Origin: Macrostomum hystrix
Taxonomy: Eukaryota; Platyhelminthes; Macrostomidae
NCBI GenBank assembly: GCA_950097015.1
Contig: CATNEN010000010.1
Coordinates: 2,186,501-2,250,500, forward strand
DNA: 64,000 nucleotides
Direction of reading: 5' to 3'
Made by a program: the position numbers and the translations under genes. This document shows positions 47,300-60,500 of this stretch, one piece after another. Within the stretch, counting starts at the first letter, position 1, and each line of letters opens with the position of its first letter. Below the pieces are notes generated by a model, which did not search any database, was not told where the DNA came from, and saw only the letters and a list, made by a program, of their open reading frames with translations.

Positions 47300-50200
47300 A
47301 TGAGCGTCTCCCTGTCGCAGATTCTGGACCGCAAGCTCCGATTGGACTCGGTGCTGTCTTCGTCCTCGTCAGCGGCGGCTGGCGGCTCGCAGAAGCAGCG
47401 GCCGCTGGGCGATCACCTGCAGCAGCAGCAGCGGTCCAATCGCAGCCTGTCTCGCAAGGGCAGCTGCCCAGGCCTGCTGGAGGTCAGCCAGGTCACGAAT
47501 GCCAGCGTCGGCTCGCGGAACGCATCCACCTCCAGCCACCGAGCCAGTGCCTGCAGTCCGATCAGCGAGGCTGCTGGCAGGTCGGCTACGAAGTCCGGCA
47601 GCGGCCGTCGGCGCCAGCGGAAAAGTCGCAGCGCCAGCAACAGCGGCGCCGCAGGCGGTCCCGGCCGGCTCAGCCGATCCAACAGCCTCTCGGACGGCGG
47701 CGACCGCTTCATCCCCAGCCGGCACCCGGACGCCATCGAAGCCACCAGGCAGGCGCTCAGCTCGGCCAACACCACGCCAGACAAGAGTCTCAATGGTAGC
47801 CTCAATGCTAGTGGCAGCAGCGGAGGCGGCGGCAACGGAAATATGAAGCGAGTCTATACTCAGGCTCTTGCCGATGTACTCACCAACGGCATCATTCAGG
47901 GCGAGCAGGTAAACGGGGCTTCCTGCCTACTGTCACTCCCTGTTACCTGTCTCACCCCTCTGATACCTGTGAAGCCATTCTGATCACTGTCTCACCCCTC
48001 TGATACCTGTGAAACCCCTCTGATACCCGTGAAACCCCTCTGATGCCTGTGAAACCCCTCTGATAGCTGTGAAACCCCTCTGATACCTGTGAAACCCCTC
48101 TGATACCTGTGAAACCCCTCTGATGCCTGTGAAACCCCTCTGATACCTGTGAAACCCCTCTGATGCCTGTGAAACCCCTCTGATGCCTGTGAAACCCCTC
48201 TGATGCCTGTGAAACCCCTCTGATACCTGTGAAACCCCTCTGATGCCTGTGAAACCCCTCTGATACCTGTGAAACCCCTCTGATGCCTGTGAAACCCCTC
48301 TGATACCTGTGAAACCCCTCTGATGCCTGTGAAACCCCTCTGATGCCTGTGAAACCCCTCTGATGCCTGTGAAACCCCTCTGATACCTGTGAAACCCCTC
48401 TGATGCCTGTGAAACCCCTCTGATACCTGTGAAACCCCTCTGATGCCTGTGAAACCCCTCTGATACCTGTGAAACCCCTCTGATGCCTGTGAAACCCCTC
48501 TGATGCCTGTGAAACCCCTCTGATACCTGTGAAACCCCTCTGATACCTGTGAAACCCCTCTGATACCTGTGAAACCCCTCTGATACCTGTGAAACCCCTC
48601 TGATATCTGTGAAACCCCCTGTGATAGCTGTCTCACCCCTGTGATCACTGTCTCACCCATCTGCCGCATGTGTACTGTCCCAACCTATCTATAGTTTAAT
48701 CATTCCAAAGCAAGCGTACATTCCTCTCAGATAAGGAACAGCTGTCATGATTGGTGTCTTTTAAACAGCGATAATTTTGACGCATGCTTGATAGCCCTAG
48801 GAAGTCAAGATATAAGATAAGCAGTTGATTGACTGCTGGCTGCGATCTGTGATGATGGTGGAATCGCGCTTAAAAAAGCAATCCTTTCTCGATTTGTTCG
48901 CCCGTGTAAACGCTACCAGCCCCTCCACAATTCAGGCAGCTGACAACTTAAATTTAGTCTCTTTCAAGCCGGCATTATCATGCGAGTTGAGGCCCCCGAC
49001 TGTGACAAGCAGCTGTTGCTAGGCAGAGAATGCCTAGCGCTGCTCCGAAGCCAATGAAGCCGAATTCTTTGCTCCTCTCTTCATTCCTAATCCTCAGGGG
49101 CGTGGCCGGGTCCGTGATACATGTCACAGCTGCTGGGTGTGACGCTCTTTGCCGTGAGGAGGGGATTTGGGATGGGGATAAGGGGTGCCAGGTAAGCAGG
49201 AGCATTCACATGAATTGGCGCCTGACAAATGGGATGGCTTGCTTGCAGTATTTTTATGCCAGGCGCACTTTTCCGATGTGAGCTGTGCAACTTTTACACG
49301 ACAGTTTTCTTTGCGTTCATCGGCCTCTGTCTCTACACGGTTGATTGCTAAGGCTGTGCATTGCTTAGACTAAAAATCTGTGACATAGAAACCAAATTTT
49401 ATCTGCCTAGCAACTAATGATTCTATTCACCTAGCACTCAAAACTATATCGCTTGGCAACCAATAAGTGTATCTCCATAGCAACAAATCATCCTATCCGC
49501 CTAGCAACAAATCATCCTATCCGCCTAGCAACAATCATCCTATCCGCCTAGCAACAATCATCCTATCCGCCTAGCAACAATCATCCTATCCGCCTAGCAA
49601 CAATCATCCTATCCGCCTAGCAACAAATCATCCTATCCGCCTAGCAACAATCATCCTATCCGCCTAGCAACAATCATCCTATCCGCCTAGCAACAATCAT
49701 CCTATCCGCCTAGCAACTAATCATCCTATCCGCCTAGCAACAATCATCCTATCCGCCTAGCAACAATCATCCTATCCGCCTAGCAACTAATCATCCTATC
49801 CGCCTAGCAACTAATCATCCTATCCGCCTAGCAACAATCATCCTATCCGCCTAGCAACAATCATCCTATCCGCCTAGCAACTAATCATCCTATCCGCCTA
49901 GCAACAATCATCCTATCCGCCTAGCAACAATCATCCTATCCGCCTAGCAACTAATCATCCTATCCGCCTAGCAACAAATCATCCTATCCGCCTAGCAACA
50001 ATCATCCTATCCGCCTAGCAACAATCATCCTATCCGCCTAGCAACAATCATCCTATCCGCCTAGCAACTAATCATCCTATCCGCCTAGCAACAATCATCC
50101 TATCCGCCTAGCAACAATCATCCTATCCGCCTAGCAACTAATCATCCTATCACCGTAGCACTCACACTGTACTAGATCACTAAGATCCCTCCGCTAAGCA

Positions 50201-51804
50201 ACCAACGTTAAGTCCTTACCCACTCCTTTCACGGCAGGCCCGCATTCTGACTCACACGGCGGGCGCTCCGCAGCCGAGCGCCTCTGCCTACCTGACGTCG
50301 GCTACCGCGAAGACTGCGCCCCGTCCGCGCAAGTTGCCAACAACGGCCGAACGCACACTGGACGCGCCAAACCTTGTCAACGATTACTACTTGAACCTGT
50401 TGGACTGGAGCTCCGAAAACATATTGGCCTGTGCCCTGGGCGAATCCGTCTATCTGTGGAACGGCGGCGATGGCAGCATTACTCACCTGGTCGATCTTGC
50501 CACCTTTGACAACGCCACTGGCTTTGTTGCCTCAGTCAAATGGGCGCCAGTTAGCAACTATTTGGCCGTGTCCGACAACCTCGGCGACGTCTACCTGTTT
50601 GACGTCAACACGCAGCGAGCCGTGCGGCGCATGCGACCCGCCGCCGACGTTGGCCGCGTGTCGGCGCTGAGCTGGCGCGAACACCTGCTCTCCAGCGGCA
50701 GCCGGTGGGGCCTACTGCGCCACGCTGATGTCCGCCAGGCCAACTGGCTGGTTGGCAGCGCCCAGTTCACACCCAGGAGGTCTGCGGCCTGGCCTGGTCC
50801 CCGGACGGGCATCACCTGGCTTCTGGCGGCAACGACAACCTGGTCGCTGTCTGGGGCTTCGACGTGGCCGCCGAGGCACCGCTGCACGTCATGACGCATC
50901 ACCAGAGCGCCGTCAAGTCGCTGGCCTGGTGCCCCTGGAAGCAGAACCTGCTAGCCACTGGCGGAGGCAGCATTTGCAAGCACATGCGATTCTGGAATGC
51001 ACGCACTGGCGCTCACGTGGCTAGCGTCGATACCGGCAGTCAGGTGCGATATTTTCACTGCTGTGACTTGGCCCTGTGCCTTGGCCCTGTGCCTTGGCCC
51101 TGTGCCTTGGCCCTGTGCCTTGGCCCTGTGCCTTGGCCCTGTGCCTTGGCCCTGTGCCTTGGCCCTGTGCCTTGGCCCTGTGCCTTGGCCCTGTGCCTTG
51201 GCCCTGTGCCTTGGCCCTGTGCCTTGGCCCTGTTTGTGCCTGCTGCCTTGGCCCTGTGCCTTGGCCCTGTGCCTTGGCCCTGTGCCTTGGCCCTGTGCCT
51301 TGGCCCTGTGCCTTGGCCCTGTGCCTTGGCCCTGTGCCTTGGCCCTGTGCCTTGGCCCTGTGCCTTGGCCCTGTGCCTTGGCCCTGTGCCTTGGCCCTGT
51401 GCCTTGGCCCTGTGCCTTGGCCCTGTGCCTTGGCCCTGTGCCTTGGCCTATTTAGAGGGAGTTAAATCGGCTAATCAGATCTCTAATGGTCCATCCTGCA
51501 GGTTTCCGGGATTGTGTGGAATGAGGAATACCGCGAGCTGGTGTCCAGTCACGGCTACTCCGAGCACCAGCTCACCGTGTGGAAGTACCCGGAGCTCAGC
51601 AAGGTGGCGGACCTGCTGGGCCACTCGGATCGCGTGCTCTGCCTGGTCGGCTCGCCGGACGGCGAACGGGTGGCCAGCGCCAGCTCGGACGAGACGCTGC
51701 GCATCTGGCGCTGCTTTGAGTTGGACGCCAAGCGGGCCGCCAAGAAGAAAAAAGCGGCCGCCCAGCGCGACGAACGGACCTACTCGCTGGCGGCGCTGCG
51801 GTGA
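47300..51804 (+). CDS. CDC20: CDC20 (fizzy), APC/C co-activator WD40 protein
   Basis: CDC20 recruits substrates to the anaphase-promoting complex and is held by Mad2 in the spindle checkpoint. Inferred exons are 47300-47908, 50238-51043 and 51502-51804, about 572 residues once one missing base is allowed (human 499). The N-terminal region is low complexity and Ser-rich. The C box DRFIP is near residue 135, and the linker ARILTHTAG corresponds to the Mad2-binding KILR region. The WD40 propeller begins at [17 protein letters not shown] and includes [58 protein letters not shown] and [13 protein letters not shown]. The protein ends in Leu-Arg, like the conserved C-terminal IR tail. Near 50766 the frame must change (…VGSAQ, then [10 protein letters not shown]), an apparent one-base deletion. 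Fizzy-related/Cdh1 is less likely. Both introns are dominated by minisatellites. Confidence 0.95.
47940..48655 (+). repeat. 20-bp minisatellite in CDC20 intron 1
   Basis: About 32 copies of TGATACCTGTGAAACCCCTC (20 bp), with TGATGCC as the main variant and degenerate units at both ends. It begins about 30 nt after the donor at 47909. The unit creates a stop-free minus-strand frame that is not a gene. Confidence 0.96.
48656..49470. other. Unique part of CDC20 intron 1
   Basis: Unique sequence between two minisatellites. I found no exon fitting the CDC20 phase and no recognisable mobile element. Confidence 0.4.
49471..50155 (+). repeat. 23-bp minisatellite in CDC20 intron 1
   Basis: About 29 copies of CCTAGCAACAATCATCCTAT followed by CCG (23 bp, or 24 with AAATC/TAATC). 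Degenerate forms start near 49380. It ends about 80 bp before the acceptor at 50237. Confidence 0.96.
51066..51449 (+). repeat. 13-bp minisatellite in CDC20 intron 2
   Basis: About 29 copies of CCTTGGCCCTGTG (13 bp), almost perfect except for one interruption near 51232-51245. It begins about 22 nt after the donor at 51044 and fills nearly the whole 458-bp intron. Confidence 0.97.
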
Positions 51805-54567
51805 AGCAGAAAACTGCCGGGGTGAACTGAGCAACTGCACAATTTACTTTTACGATACAGTGCTTGCAATTTCCTCTATCGATTCAGATCAAGCCGTGCA
51901 CTGACTACTCAGCTGGTCGCATTTCCTGTGTCCGATTGTCCGCGAATTTTTGTACTCACTCCGCTATTTTCTTAACTTTATTATTTTCATTTTTTAATCC
52001 ACGACGTTCCTTTTCCTGCTTTTCTACTTTAAGTGGTGGGCAGTTAGTCAGCAATTTTCTAATATTTTATAACGCAGCTTCAAAGACGCTTAATAGTCAA
52101 ATTGCATTGCCGTCTTACTATTTCTGGTGCTACGCTCGTACGTCTCTTATTTACAGCCAAAGTATTCTACCGTGTGCGCGATATTTATGCCCTTAAAATC
52201 AAAGTAATCTTTATTTTATTGATCGTTTATATGTATTTTAGTTCCATATTTAACGCAAATAATTGAATTTGAAATACACTAACAACAATCTGCGCAGGTT
52301 GCTACATTTTCAGCCACTCGCAATCGATCAATTTTAATCTCGATTGAATCTTGGCTACACAGCTGCTCTGCATTTTGCCTTCACTCGTTTTTTTATCTCA
52401 GCCTGGAGCAGGCAGTCCTTCCCATTGTGCTGAACTCTGTGCGCAGAGATATGTAAGAAGCGCCCATCACGTCTGACTCATTGTCAAGCAGTAAATCCAC
52501 CCTCTTTGGGGTGACCCTCTTATGTCTGCACAGCAAGCCCCTAAGCCCCCTTATTAATGTACTCTAAGCGAACTCATAGACGAGCTTATGCATTACAGCT
52601 CCGTAACCTCCTGCCTGTTGTGTAAAAAACATTTTCCTCTGCCGCATCGGATGGGGCGCAGTGCTAGTCCTTTATACTAATTTCCTCCCCTCCCGGCGGG
52701 TTGCCTCTGTAGCGAATTCCGCTGACAGCGCACGTCGCCATGACAACAAAAAAGCCACTCGTCGTCGCCCACTTGAACTATCAGCGCAGCCGCTAGTTCT
52801 TGTAGTGGGGCTTGTGCCTTCTGCAGCCCTGGGCGGAGCAGCCGCTGCTGAAGTGCCCTTTGCCCGTCTGAGAGCCTCCGGTCTGATTTCTTGCGCTCAG
52901 CAATTAAAATACATTTCTTTGACTGCCAGGGTAGCGCGGAGTCGTGCAGGAAGGAACTGAAGTAGAAATTCAATTCAGAGAGCGCCCTTTCACCACGAGA
53001 GCGAAAGAAGCTGGATTTCACTCTTCGTTGAATTTCTCTTTTTCCACATCTCTTTCTCCCACTCAAATTCCGGCATTCCAATTGAATTTTTTCTCTTTAT
53101 CCCTCTCAGGTACCGCAGACATCAGTGAGATTAGGCCCGGGTGCGTAGCAGTCGGGTAGTCAAGGAAGTCCGACTGCAGCTTCATCGCCAGCTGCCGTCA
53201 ATTAGTGGCTTGGTCGCACCGGGGGCGAAGTCCTCCCGGCTCACGCAATCTCCGATTTCCCTTTAGCGCTCTCTCGTTCCTCCGTCTCAATTCTCGCCCA
53301 TTCTTATCCCCATGCGCCCCGCGACTGCTCAGGCCAGCTCACTTTGCACGCCGCGACAAAAGCTGCTGGGCGAGACGGGCGCAGGTGGAAAGTTGAACGA
53401 AAGCGGTCAAAGCCACCCAGATTTGCCGTACAATGGGCCACGCGTAGCCTCTGGCCCTGCCTTCCCTGTCTCAGTAATTTATTGAGGCGTTTGTGCGTGC
53501 ACTGTCTTTCTGTCCATCTGTCTGTCTGTCTGTCTATCCATCTGTCCGTCTGTCTGTCTGTCTATCCATCTGTCTGTCTGTCTGTCCATCCATCTGTCTG
53601 TCTCCTATCAGTATGTCTGTGTGCCTATTCGTTCTATTTCGATTAAACGCACGCACGTAAGTGCTGTCCCTGGACAATTTAAGTCCGAGAGCTTCGCAAA
53701 ACGAAGCAATAAGCGGAGGACACTGGAGCTTGTCGTATGCCGCGCCGGGGGGAAATAAGAGGTTCATAATCATCTTGCACTGCAGACTGGAGTGAATTGC
53801 ACATTCCCAGGAAGCTCGGAATGCCAAGTGTAGCTTATCTGGAACTGCACGGAGTTTCGCCGCATCCCGTGGCCCACCCAGCTTGTTCGCCCCGCCTGTT
53901 CCAGAGGCGCGCGTCACGGTAAGGAGAGACAGACGCGAGGCCTAGCAGCTGTGATATCGGTCAGCGGATAGAATGAGGGCACGCGGGGAATTTCTGCGGG
54001 CCGCGAGTTTGACCCAGCCCCCAGCCAGTTTCACCTTCGGCAGCAAAGTGCAGAAGGCGCTGCCCAGTCGCGATCAGCCGGCAGAAGAGCCGCATAACAT
54101 CACTCTCTGCACAAGGCTCTCGTTCTTCAGTCGCGCGATCTGTTTCGGCCTCGTCAGCTTTTGCGCAAAACCCCCCATCCACCCCAGATCCCTGGAGCCA
54201 ACAATCCCTCAGCTGCCGCGCTCGCCCTGCCCCGCTGCCCCCTGCCCTATTCAGGCTCAGCGACTGCGGTCTTCTCTGCCCGCTTCCAAGCAGCCCCTGA
54301 AACTGCTGCCTGGCCCGTCATTGGCTGAGCAGCCCGGTGATGCAGGAAGTGGAGCGAACGGGAGGCGGGTGAGGGAGCAGAGGGTGCGATGGTAACCAAC
54401 CTTTTATCCCCTTTCATCCACTCCCCCTTCTCCTCCGGATCTGTCGCTACCTTGTAAAGTTCAGTTGCGCTCCAAGCCTTCAACAACGGAGCCCTCGCTA
54501 CCTGCTCAAAGCGGCAAGAAGCATGCGCAATTAGCACTGACTGCCGAGTTGAGCCCAACCACTGGAC
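51805..54567. other. CDC20 3' flank and NCX 5' region
   Basis: AT-rich sequence to about 52640, then more GC-balanced sequence towards the NCX start. A (CTGT)n-type microsatellite lies at 53511-53610. Upstream noncoding exons of NCX could lie here, but I cannot place them. Confidence 0.45.
53511..53610 (+). repeat. CTGT/CCAT microsatellite
   Basis: Runs of CTGT interspersed with CTATCCAT and GTCCATC, about 100 bp. Confidence 0.9.
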
Positions 54568-57500
54568 ATGACCAACTTGATTCTGCTGCTCCTGCTGGTC
54601 CTCCTGTGGCCAGCGGCTCAGGCCGTCAAACGCGATGCCAACGGCACCTGCGCCTCCCTGGCGAACGTCTCCTGCAAACCGGGCATTGTGCTGCCGATCT
54701 GGCTGCCAGCTGACAACCTCAGCCTCGGCGACAAGGTGGCCCGCGCCATCGTCTACATGGCCATGCTGGTGTACTGCTTCCTCGGCGTCTCCATCATCGC
54801 CGATCGCTTCATGGCAGCCATCGAGGTCATCACCTCCAAGGAGAAGGACGTTGTCGTGAAGCTAAAGGACGGTACCAAGCAGGTCATCAGCGTGCGCATC
54901 TGGAACGAGACGGTCAGCAACCTAACGCTGATGGCACTCGGATCCTCGGCGCCTGAGATTCTGCTCTCAATCATCGAGATCTGCGGCAAAGGCTTTGTTG
55001 CCGGCGACCTTGGCCCCGGCACCATCGTGGGCAGCGCCGCCTTCAACCTGTTCGTCATCATCGGCCTGTGCGTGTACGTCGTGCCAGACGGTGAGATCCG
55101 GCGCATCAAGCACCTGACAGTCTTCTTTGTTACGGCCACATTCTCCATCTTCGCCTACATGTGGCTCTACATCATCATCGCCGTGACCTCACCCGGCCTT
55201 GTCACAGTCTGGGAGGGCCTCGTTACCTTCGCCTTCTTCCCGCTGACCGTCCTGCTGGCCTACGTCGCCGACACGAAGATCTTCTTCAAGCACTTCCTGC
55301 AGAAGCGGTACGTGGCTCGCAAGGCCCACCAGCGGGACGGCGGGGACGCGGAGTTGCAGAACAGCCTCGGCGCTGCCGGCGGCGGCGATTCGGCCAACGC
55401 TGTCGATGGAGCCGACGCAGCCGCTGGCGACGATGACAACGAGTTCGAGCGGCACCGGCACGAGTACATCGAGCTGCTGCGCGAGATTCGCAAGAAGCAC
55501 CCGAACATGGAGCCCAAGGCCCTGGAGGAAATGGCCCAGATCGAGGTGCTCAACCGGGGCCCGAAGTCGCGCGCCTTCTACCGCATGCAGGCCACCCGGC
55601 AGCTGACCGGCTCCGGCAACGTCATCAAGAAGTCCAAGGTCGAGCGTCGGTTGTCGGTCTCGGAGGCGGATCACGCCGCCGCCTGCGAGCCGGTGGACCC
55701 GACCCTGCAGCTCATCTTCTTCGACCCGGGCCACTACACCGTGATGGAGAACGTCGGCAGCTTCAACCTGACCGTCACCCGGGAGGGCGGCGATCTCAAC
55801 ACCCGCGTCAAAGTCGACTACGAGACCGTGAACGGCACAGCCGAGGCTGGCGAGGATTTCGACTACGCCAAGGGCACCCTGACCTTCTACGCCGGCGAGC
55901 GCCACTGCCGATTCAGCCTCAACATCATCGACGACGACGTGTTTGAGGAGGACGAGCACTTCTACGTGGAGCTGTCCAACATCCGGGTTGAAGGCGGCCG
56001 GCCCGACTCCAGGGTTGTTCTGGCCGACCCCTGCCGCGCCACAGTCATGGTGCTGGACGACGATCATTCTGGCGTGTTCCACTTCGAGGAGGCCGAGAAA
56101 ACTGTCGGCGAGTCGGTCGGCGATGCCGAGATCAAAGTCGAGCGGACATCGGGTGAGCGGTGCAGCTAGTTCAGTGTGTGGGGAATCAGGTGTGTGGGGA
56201 ATCAGGTGTGTGGGGAATCAGGTGTGTGGGGAATCAGGTGTGTGGGGAATCAGGTGTGTGGGGAATAAGGTGTTTGGGGAACCAGGTGTGTGAGGAATCA
56301 AGTTTTTGAATTCTAACCTGTAGGAATTAAAGTGCGGCTGTTCTGAGCGTATGTATCCAAAGTGTTAAATCCTACTATTTATTGCCACTTGAGTTGCCTG
56401 ATCTCTCATGATCCCTGAACTCCTGGGTGGTCCGTAGGGAGCCGCTCGTCCTTGTGCTGAGAGAAGTGATTGCCAGAAACTATGAACATGGCTAGCAGTC
56501 CTGTTCACTGGCAGGTGTCTTGTGCCCTGCCAGTCCTGTCTCGCCAGATCCCACAGCAGGCTGAGAGCTGAAGCTGGACCGTGTCACACCCACGGAGCTC
56601 CGATTTCGACATGCAACCGTGTTGGCGGCTGCTCGGGTTTCCTCAGTTTAAAAGTGCTCGCAAGACTTTGTTCTTCTCCAGACCCTGAGCAGAAACCCTA
56701 TCCGAGCTGGCCTGATCTGGCATTGATTGGAAACCGGACAGGGCGAATCCGCACAGCCCCCCAGATCATGCCGGTTATTAAAAACTAAACTCTGCCGCAA
56801 CGACGATCGATATCCCATTTTTCGTGCCTATTCCCGGCTTGTTTGGCGACGGCGGTGACGCGAGACGGAGTTCAGAACTCACAACTTATGGGACGGAAAT
56901 TGGTGGAACTGTCCCGGTCTCTCCAGATCCCCATCTTCGACAGAAGAAATGAGGCTGGGCTGAGAAGAAAAATTCCCATTTAGAACAACGGGCGGGGCCC
57001 CCTGCCCGCTTGTTGGCCTCGAGTGCTTCGGGGAGTTGCGAGTTCGTTCAGAGCTCCCTGTCTGCAGCAGCGCCATCTCCTCCTGCTTCTAAACGATTTC
57101 GCCTCTTTCGCAGGAGGCCGGCAAGGGGCACTTTCGCTGCCCGGGGGGAGGTGAAGGTAAGGAAAAAGCTTAAAAGTGCATCTCCCAGTCCTAGAGCCCA
57201 CTTGTCCCGATAAATCAGGGAGAACTTCATGGGGCAAAGTCGGTCAGGAGAGAGAGGGAAAGAGGTGGAGAGAGTGTGGGAGCCGGGCACTGCTGTGTCC
57301 TGTGGTTTTCAACTGCTGCCAGCACTCTATAACAAGCTTTGAGGCTGCAGTCCACAGCAAGGCTGAGCTGCTCCCACATGGGATCCGGCCCGGTGGTCTA
57401 AGAGTGCAAGGCCTAGCACCAACTGCTGCAGGAGAAACTCCCTTGCTGCAGCGACTTCCTTGCTGAGAAACTCCAGGCAAGACGTGCCTGCTGGATTTCA

Positions 57501-60500
57501 AGCCTGACTTAGCGGGCTGTGAGAGAAATTCAAAAGCTGCATGGAGACCACTGAGTCAGCGGGCACACGCCTTTGAGTTTACTGCATCCCAACCCAATCC
57601 TTTTCTCCCTCGTGTGTGTAGGACAGGTGTTTTCGCTTTTCTTATTTCCTTATCTCAACTTGCTTCCATATCTCCGCCCAACCCATCTCCCCTATCCCAT
57701 CTCCCTTATCCCATCCCCTTATCCCCTCCCGCTGCCCGCCACTATCCCATCTCCTCTATCCGTTTGCTCTGAAAACTGTTCTTCAACAAGTTCAGAGCGG
57801 CTGCAGGGCGGCGGACATGCGCTTTTTAACTGGGATGAAATTACAACCCGCTTGCGAGTGCACCGTGACCTGGCAGAGATCAGGAAGAATGTTGGAGCAG
57901 CAGTGATGTTCTCTTCTTTGTTGAGAGCCCGATCGATGAAGTGGCATTTTTGTTTGCTTTTTAATGATAGAAAACCAACCCTTGTGTACTTCTCAGAGAG
58001 GATTTTAGTATTTTCTGGGCATTTTTTCATGTCATCCCGGAGGAACGAGACTCCTTAAACCGACATCGACATTCGCAGGCGCACGCGGCATCGTCCGGGT
58101 TCCCTACAAGACCTCCGACGGCACTGCCCGCGGCGGTGGCAAGGACTTCGAAGATACCCACGGCTACCTGGAATTTCAGAACGACCAGACTGAGTGAGGA
58201 CGGGCGGATTCTGGGAGCGAATGACAGTTAGGGATTAAGCTGATGAGATTTTGAGGAAGTGGCAGAGCGGTCTAACGTGTTTGCCTCTCGCGCCAAGGTC
58301 CCTGAGCTCGATTCCGCAAGCAGGCCACATTCATTTTGGGGCGCAGCCGCTGAAAGAAGGTGTGGGGGCTTGTCGTGAAATTTACGCCCTTGCGGGCCAA
58401 CCTCCAAGGCACAGTGAGTGTACACTGCCTAGTGATTAGTACACACCTGTGTGAGTCTGTGCCTGCGTACCGTATCCGTGCTCAGTAGTCAGAATGGCCT
58501 TCTCGCTGGCTGCAGGTCTAGTCACCAAATAATGTGCCATTGTCCGCAGCCCTCCTGCAAATATAATTATTATTGGGAGGGCGGGTGTCATTTTGAGGTG
58601 GGCGGATGGGATTTTGAGGAGGGCGGATGGGATTTAGAGGAGGGCGGATGGGATTTTGAGGAGGGCGGGTGATTTTGAGGAGGGCGGATGGGATTTTGAG
58701 GAGGGCGGGTGATTTTGAGGAGGGCGGATGGGATTTTGAGGAGGGCGGGTGATTTTGAGGAGGGCGGATGAGATTTTGAGGATGGCGGATGGGATTTAGA
58801 GGAGGGCGGATGGGATTTTGAGGGGGCGGATGGAATTTAGAGGAGGGCGGATGGGATTTTGAGGAGGGCGGATGGGATTTTGAGGAGGGCGGATGGGATT
58901 TTGAGGAGGGCGGATGGGATGAGGAGATAATAATTAGCGAAAGTGTTGGTACAGAATCCCTTAACATTGGCTGACTATTGGCGAATAAATAATTAATCGC
59001 TAACACTCTGGCAGCCAACCCGCCCACTCCATCCCATTGTGATGAATGACCTGGCGATGGGAAAGGGGAAGAGGGAGCGAGCAGTGAGTGGGAAGGTAAA
59101 CACGAAGCCAGTTGCATTCATTGGCACCGCTTCAACTGTAGGTGAGACGTAGGTCTGAGAACTTCCACTGCGGTAACTCTGTGAGCTCTATGGCCTTTTT
59201 TCTAAGAAAACTGAGAGCTTAATTTTTTATTAGACAATGGGCCGAGTTGAGTTCCCGGGCAGGTGGACTGATGGAGCAGTTAGGGTCACGTCCATGGGGA
59301 AATCTATAGCGAATTTGGAGTTCTTCATTCTGTGTGATGTGCCAAAAATGCCAGCAGATAAACTCATTCAGAAGTGCGGTCACGTTGTAAACTTGGCTTG
59401 GTATTTAGATTTGCCTAATTATTTTCCTAGATCATGGCCATGCGAATGCTTCAATAAATTAGCTCGTATATTGATAGTTTGCTTGGATTTCCTGCTCAGT
59501 AACAGCTGACTGTTTGTCAGGATCTTCTCTTCCGTCTGTCAGAAACAGCACTGCTGTTTGTCAGGATCTTCTCTTCGGTCTGCCAGAAACAGCTGACTGT
59601 TTGTCAGGATCTTCTCTTCGGTCTGCCAGAAACAGCTGACTGTTTGTCAGGATCTTCTCTTCCGTCTGTCAGAAACAGCTGACTGTTTGTCAGGATCTTC
59701 TCTTCGGTCTGCAAGAAACAGCTGACTGTTTGTCAGGATCTTCTCTTCCGTCTGTCAGAAACAGCTGACTGTTTGTCAGGATCTTCTCTTCGGTCTGTCA
59801 GAAACAGCTGACTGTTTGTCAGGATCTTCTCTTCCGTCTGTCAGAAACAGCTGACTGTTTGTCAGGATCTTCTCTTCCGTCTGTCAGAAACAGCTGACTG
59901 TTTGTCATGATCTTCTCTTCGGTCTGCCAGAAACAGCTGACTGTTTGTCAGGATCTTCTCTTCCGTCTGTCAGAAACAGCTGACCGTTTGTCGGAATCTT
60001 CTCTTTCGTCTAACAGAAGATAGAAAACCTGTAAACCTTGGTTTTCCGAACATGGCAGTAACCCTAATTATATTGTTTCCCGACTTGTTTACTAAATTAA
60101 TTCTCGTCTGTTGATTGCCTGCCGGCCTCGGAATCCTTCTAAGTCCTAACCCTAACCCTAACCCTAACCCTAGCCCTAACCCTAACCCTAGCCGGAATCG
60201 AAATGATCTCCCAGAAAAGCTGCAATCAAGCAGCCTGGGGTTGGGTTAGGCAGCTGAGAATGGCGCCTAATGAGGCTGATTGGCCAGGCGGTTCCTGCCG
60301 GAGCCAAGTTAGCAAGCAGTTGTCAGCTGTTCGTGGAGGTGGGCGGAGTCCATTTGGAGGCAATTTTCGCCAGCAAATTGGGCGTTCTCGCTGACGGATG
60401 GAGCCCCAGTTCCTGCATGAATGGCGCAGCGAGACAATGGCCGGGGTGCGGTGCTGGCGGATTTCGAGCACGCCCGCGAGTATGTAGTCGAGAGAGCTGA

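Noticed and set aside
47992-48669. 225-codon minus-strand frame with [17 protein letters not shown] periods
   Set aside because: A stop-free reading of a 20-bp minisatellite in CDC20 intron 1.
49471-50155. CRISPR-like regular repeat
   Set aside because: Units are contiguous with no unique spacers, and the context is a eukaryotic intron. The same holds for the other arrays.
50864-51465. Open frames reading [12 protein letters not shown] repeats in CDC20
   Set aside because: This is intron 2 read through a 13-bp minisatellite. Conserved WD40 coding stops at the donor at 51044 and resumes at 51502.
59237-59509. 90-codon open frame as a small gene
   Set aside because: It lies inside NCX intron 2, runs into a minisatellite, and shows no recognisable domain or neighbouring splice structure.
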